In this document: in pieces, positions 30,845 through 39,963 of the stretch
How positions within the stretch are numbered: the first letter of the stretch is position 1
Layout of the letters: every line of letters starts with the position of its first letter
Source: Oceanimonas baumannii
GTDB lineage: Bacteria; Pseudomonadota; Gammaproteobacteria; Enterobacterales; Aeromonadaceae
Direction: 5' to 3'
Assembly: GCF_002245495.1 (NCBI RefSeq)
Contig: NZ_NQJF01000002.1
Location: 124,001 to 188,000, forward strand
DNA: 64,000 bases
Program-made: the position numbers and the translations under genes
Notes under the pieces: generated by a model
Told to the model about the DNA's origin: nothing
Seen by the model: only the letters and a program-made list of their open reading frames with translations
Databases searched by the model: none

Positions 30845-31726
30845 GTGAGCAACAAGCAGCGGGCAGCAAAGACTCCGTGCGCACCGGGCAGCGGAAAAAT
30901 TCATCCTGCAGGGGAAGGGGGCTTTCCCCCTTATGACTTTTTGCAACAGGAGTCTCCCCGGGAGCAGCAGCGGGAACGCTTGCTTCAGGCCATAGAAGAA
31001 TGTCGGGATGGCTGGCGTCGCCGGCTTGAAGCCATGCTTTACCGCAGTGATCTGAGCCTGAGCTGCCGGCTACAGGAGCTGTTGGAACACAACACGGACC
31101 GTCTGCATTTTGTGATGGAACATCAATGGAATGGCCGGCTGCAACCCTCTGCGGCTTTGCAGATAGAACATGGTGCCCTGTACGGGCTGGCGGAAATGAC
31201 ATTTGGCGGGCAGCCCGGCGAGACTCCGGCGTTATTGCGGTCAGTGTCTGAAACGGAGCGCAGGCTGGCATCCAGCCTGCTGCTGATGCTGGCAGACGGT
31301 CTGATGGCGCGAATCTTGCCGGAGGCGGTGTCCGGTCATGCCGGCATGCAAGCCGGCGCACCGGATTTTATACCGCAGACACACCTTGCTTTTGAGATCA
31401 GTTTTGCCGGCCAGCAACTGAGCTGGATGCTGGTGCTTCCGGCGTTGACCGCCGAGGAGCCGGAAGCTTTGCCCGATCCGGCCATTGAGGGGCTGTCTGC
31501 AGCCCTGAACGCCAGGCTGCCCCGGCTGACCACCCGGCTATCGGTACCGCTGGCCAGCTTTGAGCTGCCGCTGGGAGACGTGAGCGGGCTGAGGGAAGGA
31601 GACGTGCTGCCCATTAATCTGCTGCAGGAAGTGGTGGCTCGGGCCGGGGAACAGCCACTGCTGAAAGGGCGGGTGGCAGAGCGTGATGGCAGGCTGGTGT
31701 TTGCCAGTCACGGATTTATAGACTGA
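30845..31726 (+). CDS. fliM: Lateral flagellar motor switch protein FliM
   Basis: C-ring protein of 293 residues, shorter than typical FliM (about 330). The middle domain has the FGGQPGE segment, corresponding to the conserved GGxG loop, and the C-terminus is a SpoA domain (residues about 225-290). The GTG at 30845 is chosen because GGAGGAAAAG precedes it and an upstream ATG (30758) would lie before the predicted sigma54 start point. The CheY-binding N-terminal peptide (LSQxEIDALL) is not recognisable. It heads fliMNPQR-flhBA, the order of lateral clusters. Confidence 0.87.
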   Translation: MSNKQRAAKTPCAPGSGKIHPAGEGGFPPYDFLQQESPREQQRERLLQAIEECRDGWRRRLEAMLYRSDLSLSCRLQELLEHNTDRLHFVMEHQWNGRLQPSAALQIEHGALYGLAEMTFGGQPGETPALLRSVSETERRLASSLLLMLADGLMARILPEAVSGHAGMQAGAPDFIPQTHLAFEISFAGQQLSWMLVLPALTAEEPEALPDPAIEGLSAALNARLPRLTTRLSVPLASFELPLGDVSGLREGDVLPINLLQEVVARAGEQPLLKGRVAERDGRLVFASHGFID

Positions 31727-31744
31727 ATATTTACGGAGCGGTAA

Positions 31745-32119
31745 ATGACCGACATACAACAAGAAGAGAATGGCCTCCTGGCGGGCGATGATCTGGACAG
31801 TCTGTTCAGTGATGTGGCCATGGAGCCGGAAGTGGCGGCAGCCCCACAGGACACCCGGGATCTGGATTATTTTCAGCAGTTGCCGGTCAAGGTCACGCTG
31901 GAGGTTGCCAGTGCCGAGGTCAGTCTGGGTGAGCTGATGGAAGCCGGTGAAGGTGCCGTGATTGAACTGAACAAGGCCGTGGGAGAACCGCTGGATGTGA
32001 AGGTAAACGGTGCCTTGCTGGCTCAGGGTGAGGTGGTTGTGGCCAATGGCCGTTACGGCGTGCGGCTGACCCGCATTGTGAACCGGCCCGCAAGCCAGGC
32101 GGGAGCGAATGAAACATAA
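31745..32119 (+). CDS. fliN: Lateral flagellar motor switch protein FliN
   Basis: A 124-residue C-ring protein. An acidic N-terminal tail of about 45 residues is followed by a SpoA domain: [20 protein letters not shown], then [18 protein letters not shown] and GVRLTRIV. It pairs with FliM and docks FliH during export. It overlaps the start of fliP by 11 bases, and no fliO lies between them, as in other lateral systems. Confidence 0.93.
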   Translation: MTDIQQEENGLLAGDDLDSLFSDVAMEPEVAAAPQDTRDLDYFQQLPVKVTLEVASAEVSLGELMEAGEGAVIELNKAVGEPLDVKVNGALLAQGEVVVANGRYGVRLTRIVNRPASQAGANET

Positions 32120-32840
32120 GTTCTGGCTGGCGCTGGGGTTAATACTGTTGCCGGGGGTTGCCCTGGCTGACATGCCGTTGCTGACGGTCACCGGCCCCGA
32201 CGGCAACACCGAATACAGCCTGAAACTTCAGATTTTGCTGCTGATGACGGCTCTGGGGCTGCTGCCGGCGTTCTTGCTGATGCTGACCAGTTTTACCCGT
32301 ATTATCGTGGTGCTGGCGGTGCTGCGTCAGGCGCTGGGACTTCAGCAGAGCCCGCCCAACCGGGTGCTTATCGGTATCGCGCTGGCACTGACCCTGCTGA
32401 TTATGCGGCCGGTATGGCAGGACATCTACCACAACGCCTTTGTGCCCTACGACAATGGCAGCATCGGTTTTGAGCAGGCGCTGGTGACTGCCAAGGCCCC
32501 GCTGCAGACGTTTATGCTGGCCCAGACCCGGGAAACGGATCTGGAGCAGATCCTCAACATTGCGCAGGAGCCTACCGATATGGCCCCTGAAGAGGTGCCC
32601 TTTGAGGTATTGATCCCTGCCTTTGTGCTGAGCGAACTCAAGACCGCTTTTCAGATCGGCTTCATGCTGTTTATTCCCTTTCTGGTGATCGATCTGGTCG
32701 TCGCCAGTGTGCTGATGGCCATGGGCATGATGATGCTGTCGCCGCTGGTGATTTCACTGCCGTTCAAGCTGATGCTGTTTGTACTGGTAGATGGCTGGGC
32801 GATGACGGTGGGTACCCTGGCACGAAGTTTCGGGGGCTGA
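32109..32840 (+). CDS. fliP: Lateral flagellar export apparatus protein FliP
   Basis: Inner-membrane core of the type III export gate, 243 residues, with a cleavable signal peptide (to ALA near residue 20) and four hydrophobic segments. Family motifs [26 protein letters not shown] and [28 protein letters not shown] are evident. It assembles as a pentamer with FliR and FliQ. Confidence 0.96.
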   Translation: MKHKFWLALGLILLPGVALADMPLLTVTGPDGNTEYSLKLQILLLMTALGLLPAFLLMLTSFTRIIVVLAVLRQALGLQQSPPNRVLIGIALALTLLIMRPVWQDIYHNAFVPYDNGSIGFEQALVTAKAPLQTFMLAQTRETDLEQILNIAQEPTDMAPEEVPFEVLIPAFVLSELKTAFQIGFMLFIPFLVIDLVVASVLMAMGMMMLSPLVISLPFKLMLFVLVDGWAMTVGTLARSFGG

Positions 32841-33107
32841 ATGACCCCCGAACAGACAGTAGACATTATCAGTCAGGCAGTGCTGACCATTATCGCCATG
32901 GTCAGTGTGTTGATTATTCCCGGTATGGTGGTGGGTCTGGTGGTGAGCATTATTCAGTCGGCCACCCAGATCCAGGAGCAGACCCTGAGCTTTTTCCCCC
33001 GGCTGCTGGTCACCCTGCTGATGCTGATCTTTGCTGGCCACTGGATGCTGCGTGAGCTGATGGAGCTGTTTGACATGCTCTTTACCACTATTCCCGGAAG
33101 TCTTTGA
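32841..33107 (+). CDS. fliQ: Lateral flagellar export apparatus protein FliQ
   Basis: An 88-residue export-gate protein with two membrane helices and the conserved GLVVSIIQSATQIQEQTLSF and PRLL segments. It starts directly after the fliP stop and is abutted by fliR, so translation is coupled through this run of genes. Confidence 0.95.
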   Translation: MTPEQTVDIISQAVLTIIAMVSVLIIPGMVVGLVVSIIQSATQIQEQTLSFFPRLLVTLLMLIFAGHWMLRELMELFDMLFTTIPGSL

Positions 33108-33887
33108 ATGACGCCTTTGCTCAGTCTGACCACTCCCGAACTGATGGCCTGGATAGGCAAGGGCTGGTGGCCCTTTTGCCGGCTGGCGGCGTTTTTCTGG
33201 GTGCTACCCTTGTTCGGTGACGGTCATCTGAGCCCGCAAATCCGGCTGCTGTTCGCCTTTGTGCTGGCCATGGTGCTGATGCCGTTGTTGCCAAAGGGGC
33301 CCGAAGTTGACCCGTTTTCCTTTGCCACCCTGGTCATCACCCTGGAGCAATTGCTGTTCGGGGCCTTGCTGGCACTGATGCTGCAACTGTTGTTCACCGT
33401 GGTGACCATGGCCGGGCAGATATTGTCGATGCAGATGGGACTGGCCATGGCGGTGATGAATGATCCGGTTAATGGCGGTTCGGCACCCTTGCTGGGGCAG
33501 TTGCTGTGGATATTTGTGGCGTTGTTGTTTCTGGCCTGGAATGGCCACTTGCTGGCACTGGATGTCATTGTGGAGAGCTTTCGCCGCTGGCCGGTAGGCC
33601 ACAGCCTGACTGAGCTGGATTTGTCGCTGTTGATCAACCTGGCCGGCTGGATGTTTGGCGCCGCGCTGCTACTGGCGTTACCGGCGGTCATCGCCATGTT
33701 ACTGGTCAATATCACCTTCGGTGTCATGAACCGCAGCGCGCCCTCACTCAATATTTTTGCTCTGGGATTTCCCATGACCATGATGCTGGGACTGGTGTCG
33801 TTATTGCTGATGCTGGCCAACATTCCTCAGCGTTATCTGGAATTCAGCCAGGACGTGTTTGAACTGATGCGCCAGTGGGGCTCATAA
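33108..33887 (+). CDS. fliR: Lateral flagellar export apparatus protein FliR
   Basis: A 259-residue integral membrane protein with about six hydrophobic segments, completing the FliPQR gate. Motifs include GQILSMQMGLAMAVMNDPVNGG and the C-terminal FGVMNRSAPSLNIFALGFPMTM. It abuts fliQ and flhB without spacing. Confidence 0.95.
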   Translation: MTPLLSLTTPELMAWIGKGWWPFCRLAAFFWVLPLFGDGHLSPQIRLLFAFVLAMVLMPLLPKGPEVDPFSFATLVITLEQLLFGALLALMLQLLFTVVTMAGQILSMQMGLAMAVMNDPVNGGSAPLLGQLLWIFVALLFLAWNGHLLALDVIVESFRRWPVGHSLTELDLSLLINLAGWMFGAALLLALPAVIAMLLVNITFGVMNRSAPSLNIFALGFPMTMMLGLVSLLLMLANIPQRYLEFSQDVFELMRQWGS

Positions 33888-35018
33888 ATGGCCGGGCAGA
33901 ATTCTTCTCAGGATAAAAGCGAACAACCCACGGAGCAGCGTAAGCGCAAGGCCCGGCGCGAAGGTCAGGTCGCCCGCTCCAAGGATCTCAATACCGTCGT
34001 GCTGTTGTTTCTTGGCGGCCTGGTGTTGTGGTGGCAGACGACCGCACTGGGGGCTTTTTTTCGCCGCTTGTTTACCCTGGCGATGGAACTGCCGGCGGTG
34101 GCCACCCATGAGCCGGCGCACATGCTGGAACTGCTGGAGCTGGCGCTGATGGCCACCCTGTGGGCGCTGTTGCCGGTGTTTCTTACCCTTTCGGTGCTGC
34201 TGATGTTGTCGGGGCTGGTGCCTGGCGGGTTGTTGTTTTCCTGGGACAGCCTGCAGCCGAAGCTGAGCCGGCTTGACCCGCTGTCGGGGCTCAAGCGTAT
34301 GTTCTCCAGGCAGACGCTGGTGGAGCTGCTCAAGTCCATGCTCAAGGTCACGCTGCTGGGCGGCACGCTGGCCGTGCTGCTTTACAGTCAGTGGGAGCGG
34401 CTGGTGTTTCTCGGCCGGATGCCGCTGGTCACCGGCTTTGGCCAGGGCCTGGGACTGCTGATACTTGCGGTGCTGGCGCTGTGTGCGGCACTGGCCGTGA
34501 TTGCGCTGCTCGATGTGCCTTTTCAGAAGTGGTCGATGAACCAGAAACTGAAAATGACCAGGCAGGAAGTCAAAGACGAGCAAAAAAATACCGAAGGGCG
34601 CCCCGAAATAAAGCAGCGTATCCGGCAAATTCAGTTTCAGATGGCCACCGGCCGTATCGAGCAGCGGGTGCCCGACGCCGACGTGGTGATCGTCAATCCC
34701 ACCCATTATGCGGTAGCACTCAAGTACGATCCCGAGCGTGCCGAAGCGCCTTTTGTGATTGCCAAGGGCACCGATGCCCTGGCCGCACGTATTCGCGAAC
34801 TGGCCCGGCTGCACGATCTCGACATTATCAGCCTGCCGCCCCTGACCCGGGCCCTGTATCACTCCACCCGGGTGGATCAGCAGGTACCGGCGGGCCTTTA
34901 CAGCGCGATGGCCTATGTACTGACTCATGTACTGCAGCTGAAGGCCTGGCGTGAAGGGCGGGGCCGTCAGCCTGGCGACCTGCCCGATTTTCAGATTCCG
35001 AAGAAATACCAACATTAA
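33888..35018 (+). CDS. flhB: Lateral flagellar export switch protein FlhB
   Basis: Membrane protein of 376 residues that switches export from rod/hook to filament substrates. It starts with the charged tail SEQPTEQRKRKARREGQVARS, has four membrane helices, and carries a cytoplasmic domain with the autocleavage motif NPTH (near residue 270, in VIVNPTHYAVALKYD). The intact motif predicts normal specificity switching together with FliK. Confidence 0.96.
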   Translation: MAGQNSSQDKSEQPTEQRKRKARREGQVARSKDLNTVVLLFLGGLVLWWQTTALGAFFRRLFTLAMELPAVATHEPAHMLELLELALMATLWALLPVFLTLSVLLMLSGLVPGGLLFSWDSLQPKLSRLDPLSGLKRMFSRQTLVELLKSMLKVTLLGGTLAVLLYSQWERLVFLGRMPLVTGFGQGLGLLILAVLALCAALAVIALLDVPFQKWSMNQKLKMTRQEVKDEQKNTEGRPEIKQRIRQIQFQMATGRIEQRVPDADVVIVNPTHYAVALKYDPERAEAPFVIAKGTDALAARIRELARLHDLDIISLPPLTRALYHSTRVDQQVPAGLYSAMAYVLTHVLQLKAWREGRGRQPGDLPDFQIPKKYQH

Positions 35019-35028
35019 GAGGTGAAGT

Positions 35029-37107
35029 GTGAACTGGAAAGGCCTTGGTCGTCCTTATATGGCCGTCCCCTTGTTGCTGATTGCGGTGCTGGCCATGGTG
35101 ATATTGCCGTTACCGCCCTGGCTGCTGGACGCGCTCTTTACCTTCAATATTGTGCTGGCCATTCTGGTGCTGCTGGTGGCGGTATCGGCGCGCCGTCCGC
35201 TGGACTTCTCGGTATTCCCCACCGTACTGCTGGTGGCCACTTTGATGCGGCTGACTTTGAATGTGGCCTCGACCCGGGTGGTCCTGCTCAGCGGCCATGA
35301 AGGGGCGGGGGCCGCCGGTAAGGTGATCGAAGCCTTTGGCGAAGTGGTGATCGGCGGCAACTATGTGGTGGGCATGGTGGTGTTCGTTATTCTGATGATC
35401 ATCAACTTCGTGGTGATCACCAAGGGCGGCGAGCGGATCTCGGAAGTGGCCGCCCGCTTTACCCTGGATGCCTTGCCGGGCAAGCAGATGGCTATTGACG
35501 CTGATCTTAATGCCGGTGCCATCGATCAGGAGCAGGCCCGTAACCGCCGCCAGGAGGTGGCCCGGGAAGCCGATTTCTACGGCTCCATGGATGGGGCGTC
35601 CAAATTTGTACGTGGCGACGCCATTGCCGGCCTGTTGATCCTGTTTATCAACCTGCTGGGCGGCTTCATGATCGGCATGTTCCAGTATGAACTGAGTGCT
35701 GCCGAAGCGTTCCAGCGTTTTGCCCTGCTTACCATCGGTGACGGCCTGGTGGCCCAGATCCCTTCATTGCTGCTGGCCACTGCCGCCGCCATTATCGTGA
35801 CCCGGGTCAATGACGACAGCGACATGTCGACCCAGGTAGGGCAGCAACTGCTGGCGTCTCCCCGCGTGGTATGGACCGGGGCTGCGGTCATGCTGATCCT
35901 GGGGCTGGTGCCCGGCATGCCGACTCTGGTGTTTTTACTGTTTGCCGCCGTGCTCGGTTATGTGGCCCGTCGCTTGCAACAGGCGGAGGACAGCAAGAGT
36001 GACTCTCTGGTGCAGGCCGAGTCTTTGCTGGCCCGGGAGCAGGACAGTCATGTCTCGTTTGGCTGGCAGGACCTGCCTCAGGTGGATCTGCTGACGCTGG
36101 AGCTGGGTTACCGGCTGGTGAGTCTGGTGCATGAAGAGCAGGGCGCTCCCTTGCTGGGGCGGATCCGGGGGGTACGCAAGAGTCTGTCGGAGCAGGCCGG
36201 ATTTTTGTTACCGGAGATACGGGTGCGTGACAACCTGCAACTGTCGCCTCAGGAGTACCGTATCAAACTGGCCGGGGTGGTGATGGCCAGTGGTAAGGCC
36301 GATGGTGAACGCATGCTGGCCATCAACAAAGGGGAAACGTATGGCGAAGTCGATGGCGAGCTGACTCAGGAGCCAGCCTATGGCATGCCGGCGGTGTGGA
36401 TTGAACCCGGTAACAAGGCCAGAGCACTGAACTACGGTTATGCGGTGGTGGACTCGGCCAGTGTGGTGGCCACTCACGTCAGTAAGCTGATGCGCGAACA
36501 TCTGCCGGAGCTGCTGGTGCTTGATGATGTCAGTCACTGGCTGGAGCGGCTGCAACAGCAGGCACCGAAGCTGGCAGGTCTGCTGGGGGAAGCGGTACCG
36601 CCGGTGCTGCAGCTGCGGGTGTTCCGTTATCTGCTGAAAGAGCAGGTCAGCCTGGCGGACGTGGTCACCATTGCAACAGCGCTGGTGGAAGGGGCGGAGG
36701 TCACCAAGGATCCGGTGTTGCTGGCGGCGGACGTGCGTTGTGCTCTGAAGCGGGTGATTGTGCGTCAGATTATGGGAGAGCGGAGCGTATTAAGCGCATT
36801 CACCCTGGCCGACACCCTGGAGCAGACCCTGCTCGGTGCCTTGGGGCAGGCCCAGCAGCAAAATGCCAAGGCCAGCATCGACAGCTTCCCGGTCGAGCCT
36901 AACCTGTTGTCTCAGTTGCAGCAAAAAATGCCGGCAGTGACCGAAACCCTGCAGGAGCAGGGCGTGCCTGCGGTGTTGCTGGTAATGCCTCAATTGAGAC
37001 CTCTTTTGGCCCGATACGGGGCGGTCTTCGCCAAAGGGCTTAAAGTACTATCCTACAACGAAGTGCCCGAGCACATTCAGATTGATGTGGTGGGGACACT
37101 GGGCTGA
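35029..37107 (+). CDS. flhA: Lateral flagellar export apparatus protein FlhA
   Basis: The largest export-gate subunit, 692 residues: about eight N-terminal membrane helices with the family regions VFPTVLLVATLMRLTLNVASTR and RFTLDALPGKQMAIDADLNAG, then a cytoplasmic ring domain from about residue 330 that receives chaperone-substrate complexes. It starts with GTG at 35029 behind AAGAGGTGAA. It closes the fliM operon; 311 bases including a riboswitch follow. Confidence 0.96.
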   Translation: MNWKGLGRPYMAVPLLLIAVLAMVILPLPPWLLDALFTFNIVLAILVLLVAVSARRPLDFSVFPTVLLVATLMRLTLNVASTRVVLLSGHEGAGAAGKVIEAFGEVVIGGNYVVGMVVFVILMIINFVVITKGGERISEVAARFTLDALPGKQMAIDADLNAGAIDQEQARNRRQEVAREADFYGSMDGASKFVRGDAIAGLLILFINLLGGFMIGMFQYELSAAEAFQRFALLTIGDGLVAQIPSLLLATAAAIIVTRVNDDSDMSTQVGQQLLASPRVVWTGAAVMLILGLVPGMPTLVFLLFAAVLGYVARRLQQAEDSKSDSLVQAESLLAREQDSHVSFGWQDLPQVDLLTLELGYRLVSLVHEEQGAPLLGRIRGVRKSLSEQAGFLLPEIRVRDNLQLSPQEYRIKLAGVVMASGKADGERMLAINKGETYGEVDGELTQEPAYGMPAVWIEPGNKARALNYGYAVVDSASVVATHVSKLMREHLPELLVLDDVSHWLERLQQQAPKLAGLLGEAVPPVLQLRVFRYLLKEQVSLADVVTIATALVEGAEVTKDPVLLAADVRCALKRVIVRQIMGERSVLSAFTLADTLEQTLLGALGQAQQQNAKASIDSFPVEPNLLSQLQQKMPAVTETLQEQGVPAVLLVMPQLRPLLARYGAVFAKGLKVLSYNEVPEHIQIDVVGTLG

Positions 37108-37180
37108 ATGAGGAGTGAACAGGCTGCGTATGTTTCCTGTTCACTTCAGCAATACCCACAGTAAAAACGGTGTCTTGGGG

Positions 37181-37209
37181 TTGAAACCGGTAGCTTTATT
37201 TAGTCAAAT
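37181..37209 (+). promoter_or_regulatory. Candidate sigma70 promoter of the motY-lafK operon
   Basis: TTGAAA (37181-37186) and TCAAAT (37204-37209) are 17 bases apart and would start transcription near 37216, just before the riboswitch aptamer. No sigma54 or sigma28 pattern was found in this gap. Tentative: the -10 match is only partial. Confidence 0.4.
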
Positions 37210-37235
37210 GTTGACGCACTGAATTTTTATTGCTG

Positions 37236-37325
37236 ATGACAAGGGCAAACTGCATGAAAGTGCAGGACGCAAAGCCTCCGGTCTAAGGGAATATTTTCCT
37301 ACGATAGCGGGGCTGCCAAGGCAGG
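37236..37325 (+). promoter_or_regulatory. c-di-GMP-I (GEMM-I) riboswitch in the motY-lafK leader
   Basis: The segment matches the GEMM-I aptamer element by element. GGGCAAAC is at 37243-37250. Hairpin P2 is CTGCA-TGAAAG-TGCAG (37250-37265) with a GAAA tetraloop. The invariant GGACGCAAAGCC is at 37265-37276, followed by TCCGGTCTAA. A P3-like stem GGAA-TATT-TTCC spans 37288-37299, and AGCGGGGCTGCC is at 37306-37317. By alignment to the V. cholerae Vc2 aptamer, the ligand contacts G20, A47 and C92 correspond to G37245, A37272 and C37316, which favours c-di-GMP over cGAMP. Downstream, CAGGT...GGCG-TTT-CGCC-ACCTG (37322-37350) and GCCGG...CCGGC (37394-37413, just before the start codon) are candidate expression-platform stems. 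No T-run follows, so control of translation or Rho-dependent control is more likely than intrinsic termination. Confidence 0.93.
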
Positions 37326-37418
37326 TTACCTTCCGGCGTTTCGCCACCTGTAAACCTTTCTCAGCGTTACTTCACATCCTGGCCTTGTGCCGGGCCGGTA
37401 TTCTGATGCCGGCAGAAA

Positions 37419-38279
37419 ATGACAAGAAGCAACATGAACAACCTTGCAAGACTGAAAGGCATGGCCTGCCTTGGGGTCATGCTGGGCAGCTCCGGAGCAT
37501 CGGCCGATTACGTGACCGAGCTGGACAAGGCTGCCTGGCATGCTGAGCGCAAGGCCTCCCGTTGTGTGCTGGAGCACCGTATCGGACAGGTGGCGATGGC
37601 CCGTTTCAGTGCCAGCGGTAAAGACCACCCGGTGCTGACTATTGACTGGCAGGCCCGGGGCATACAGGGGGGGCTGGCGACTCTGGCCGTTGTTCCGGCT
37701 CCCTGGCAACAGATACCTGAACAGCCACTGACGCAAAGCCACTGGCAGCGTCAGCAATTGCACTTCAATCAGCAAATGCCGGAGGCACTTAATGCCCTGG
37801 CCAATGGTCGCTGGCTGGCGACCTCTGAGTCGGGTAATCCCCACCGTATGGTGATGCCGAGTATTTATTTTCAGCAGGCATATAGCGAGTTCCGGCGATG
37901 TCTGGGGCTGGGCAGCGCAGAGCCCACCTTTAACGGCGAACGCTTGACCCTGCATTTTCAAGGTGGTGCGCGGGTACTTTCCGATGGCCAGCGTCAGCAG
38001 CTGGCGGCGTTTGCCGCACATATAAGGAAGATGCAGCCGGCCTCCTTACTGCTGGAGTCTTATACCGACAACAGCGGCAGTGACGCGCTGAATCTTAAGC
38101 TCTCCCGGCAGCGGGCTGAGCAAATCGCAGATTTATTGCGTCATTATCATCCAACCTTGCCAATGTCGATTCGTGCCTTTGGCGAGGCCCATCCAGTGAC
38201 GGATAACACCACCCCTGCCGGACGTTATCAAAACCGGCGCGTTGTTATTTCTATTATCAAGGCAGAACAAGCATCATGA
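37419..38279 (+). CDS. motY: Lateral flagellar motor protein MotY, OmpA-like
   Basis: A 286-residue exported protein with a signal peptide ending near ASA (residue 28), an N-terminal MotY domain that packs around the motor, and a C-terminal OmpA-like peptidoglycan-binding domain (residues about 180-280). The latter contains LLLESYTDNSGSDALNLKLSRQRA and AFGEAHPVTDNTTPAGRYQNRRV. In V. parahaemolyticus motY_L also precedes lafK. A second in-frame ATG at 37434 is an equally plausible start. The gene is the first downstream of the c-di-GMP riboswitch and overlaps lafK by 4 bases. Confidence 0.9.
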   Translation: MTRSNMNNLARLKGMACLGVMLGSSGASADYVTELDKAAWHAERKASRCVLEHRIGQVAMARFSASGKDHPVLTIDWQARGIQGGLATLAVVPAPWQQIPEQPLTQSHWQRQQLHFNQQMPEALNALANGRWLATSESGNPHRMVMPSIYFQQAYSEFRRCLGLGSAEPTFNGERLTLHFQGGARVLSDGQRQQLAAFAAHIRKMQPASLLLESYTDNSGSDALNLKLSRQRAEQIADLLRHYHPTLPMSIRAFGEAHPVTDNTTPAGRYQNRRVVISIIKAEQAS

Positions 38280-39628
38280 AACCAAGTTGTCACTCTTCTT
38301 CTTTGCTCTGGATAATCTCAGATAGTGGCGTGCCGGATCTCTGTTGCGAGGCGCTGGTAAATGAAGGATATCGGCCTGAGCGGGTGAGCATCGCCGCTCG
38401 CAGCGAGCAAAAACCGGGCGTTATCCTGATCGACAGTGATATTGGCAGCGGTTTCACCGGCCATATTCAGACGCTGATCAGTCGTTTTCCTCAGGCTGTG
38501 ATTCTGGCCATGGTCGCGCATGGTGAAAGTGCGCTGGCCAGCGAGGCGTTGCAAGCCGGTGCCAGTGATTATGTGCTTAAGCCGTTTCAGCCCAGCCAGC
38601 TGTTGCGGGTGCTGGGGCAGAGCCTGGCATTACGCCACAGCACCGGCGACATGGTGGTGCGCTCCCGCGCGGGTCTGCAGGTGCTGCAGCTGGCCTACCG
38701 GGCGGCGCAAACTCCGGCAGCGGTGCTTATTGGGGGGGAGTCCGGTACCGGCAAAGAGTGTCTGGCTCGTTATATTCATCAGGTTTCCGATCGCAGCGAT
38801 GGCCCCTTTGTAGCGGTGAATTGTGCTGCGATTCCCGAAAGCATGCTGGAAGCCGTACTGTTCGGTTACAGCAAGGGAGCTTATACCGGCGCTGTCCAGG
38901 CCCAGGCAGGCAAGTTTGAGCTGGCCAACGGCGGCACCCTGCTGCTGGATGAAATTTCAGAAATGCCCCTGGCACTGCAGACAAAACTGCTGCGCGTGTT
39001 GCAGGAAAAGGAAGTAGAGCGCCTGGGCAGTCATCAGAAAGTACAGCTTAATGTGCGTATTGTTGCAGCCTGTAACAAGGATCTGCGGGAAGCAGTAAGC
39101 GCCGGCGAGTTCCGTGAAGACTTATTCTACCGTCTGGATGTACTGCCGCTTGGCTGGCCGCCACTGCGTGAGCGGGCGGAAGACATCATGCCGCTGGTCC
39201 GTCATTTTTTACAGAAATACGGTCAGGGTGAATCATTCGGCGTGAGTCCGGAAGCTGAGCGGGCGTTGCTCTGCCATGACTGGCCCGGCAATATCCGCGA
39301 GCTTGAAAATGTGATTCAGCGGGCATTGATCCTGGCCCGCAGCGCCATTATCGATGTGGTGGATCTGATGCTGCCCAGGGCCGGTCAGGGGCGGGTAGCC
39401 AACCCTCTTTTATCTGTCGGTCAGCCGCAACCGGAAACCGCGCCTGATGGTTTGCAGGCTAGCCGCCAGCGCGCTGAATTCGACTATGTATTACAGATTT
39501 TGCGCAAATACAGCGGCCATCGCTCCCGCACGGCGGAAGCCCTGGGACTGACGACCCGGGCGCTGCGTTACAAATTGGCTGCCATGCGTGAGCAGGGCAT
39601 TGATATTGACCGTGTCATAGGAGCCTGA
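38276..39628 (+). CDS. lafK: Sigma54-dependent activator of lateral flagella, LafK
   Basis: Enhancer-binding protein of 450 residues. It has a receiver-like N-terminal domain (to about 125; an Asp occurs in ILIDSD near 54), then an AAA+ domain with Walker [10 protein letters not shown] (about 152-160), the sigma54-contact loop GAYTGA (about 201-206; Phe of GAFTGA replaced by Tyr), Walker B GGTLLLDE and [10 protein letters not shown] Fis-type HTH is at the C-terminus ([18 protein letters not shown]). LafK in Vibrio activates early lateral genes. The sigma54 sites before fliM and flgB fit that role. It is translationally coupled to motY and so lies under the riboswitch. Confidence 0.93.
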   Translation: MKPSCHSSSLLWIISDSGVPDLCCEALVNEGYRPERVSIAARSEQKPGVILIDSDIGSGFTGHIQTLISRFPQAVILAMVAHGESALASEALQAGASDYVLKPFQPSQLLRVLGQSLALRHSTGDMVVRSRAGLQVLQLAYRAAQTPAAVLIGGESGTGKECLARYIHQVSDRSDGPFVAVNCAAIPESMLEAVLFGYSKGAYTGAVQAQAGKFELANGGTLLLDEISEMPLALQTKLLRVLQEKEVERLGSHQKVQLNVRIVAACNKDLREAVSAGEFREDLFYRLDVLPLGWPPLRERAEDIMPLVRHFLQKYGQGESFGVSPEAERALLCHDWPGNIRELENVIQRALILARSAIIDVVDLMLPRAGQGRVANPLLSVGQPQPETAPDGLQASRQRAEFDYVLQILRKYSGHRSRTAEALGLTTRALRYKLAAMREQGIDIDRVIGA

Positions 39629-39630
39629 AC

Positions 39631-39954
39631 ATGAATATTTCACCGGAAAGCACGCAGCAGGCCATGCTGGTACGTCTTGGCCAGCTGCAACACCAGGCGC
39701 AGAGCGGTGTTGCTATTACCCCGGCCGCGGAGCAGGGGGATTTTGGCATGCTGATGAAAACCACGATGCGGGCCATCAATCATGAACAGATGCAGGCTTC
39801 ACAGCTGATGACAGCAGTGGAAACCGGCGCCAGTGATGATCTGGCCGGTGCCATGCTGGCCAGCCAGAAGGCAGGTCTGAGCTTTTCCACCCTGGTGCAG
39901 GTGCGCAATAAAATGATGACGGCATTTGACGACATCATGCGCATGCCGCTGTAA
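39631..39954 (+). CDS. fliE: Lateral flagellar hook-basal body protein FliE
   Basis: A 107-residue rod/MS-ring junction protein, exported early. The C-terminal part (VETGASDDLAGAMLASQKAGLSFSTLVQVRNKMMTAFDDIMRMPL) is the conserved FliE region. It starts 2 bases after the lafK stop, so this basal-body operon is transcribed with its activator. Confidence 0.92.
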   Translation: MNISPESTQQAMLVRLGQLQHQAQSGVAITPAAEQGDFGMLMKTTMRAINHEQMQASQLMTAVETGASDDLAGAMLASQKAGLSFSTLVQVRNKMMTAFDDIMRMPL

Positions 39955-39963
39955 GGAGTTGTT

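Noticed and set aside
37211-37239. Promoter TTGACG-N17-TGATGA immediately before the riboswitch
   Set aside because: Its start point (about 37246) would fall inside the aptamer and remove the 5' GGGCAAAC bases needed for ligand binding; the site at 37181-37209 fits better.
37322-37360. Intrinsic terminator in the riboswitch expression platform
   Set aside because: A hairpin can be drawn, but the following bases (TAAACCTTTCTC) lack a proper T-run.
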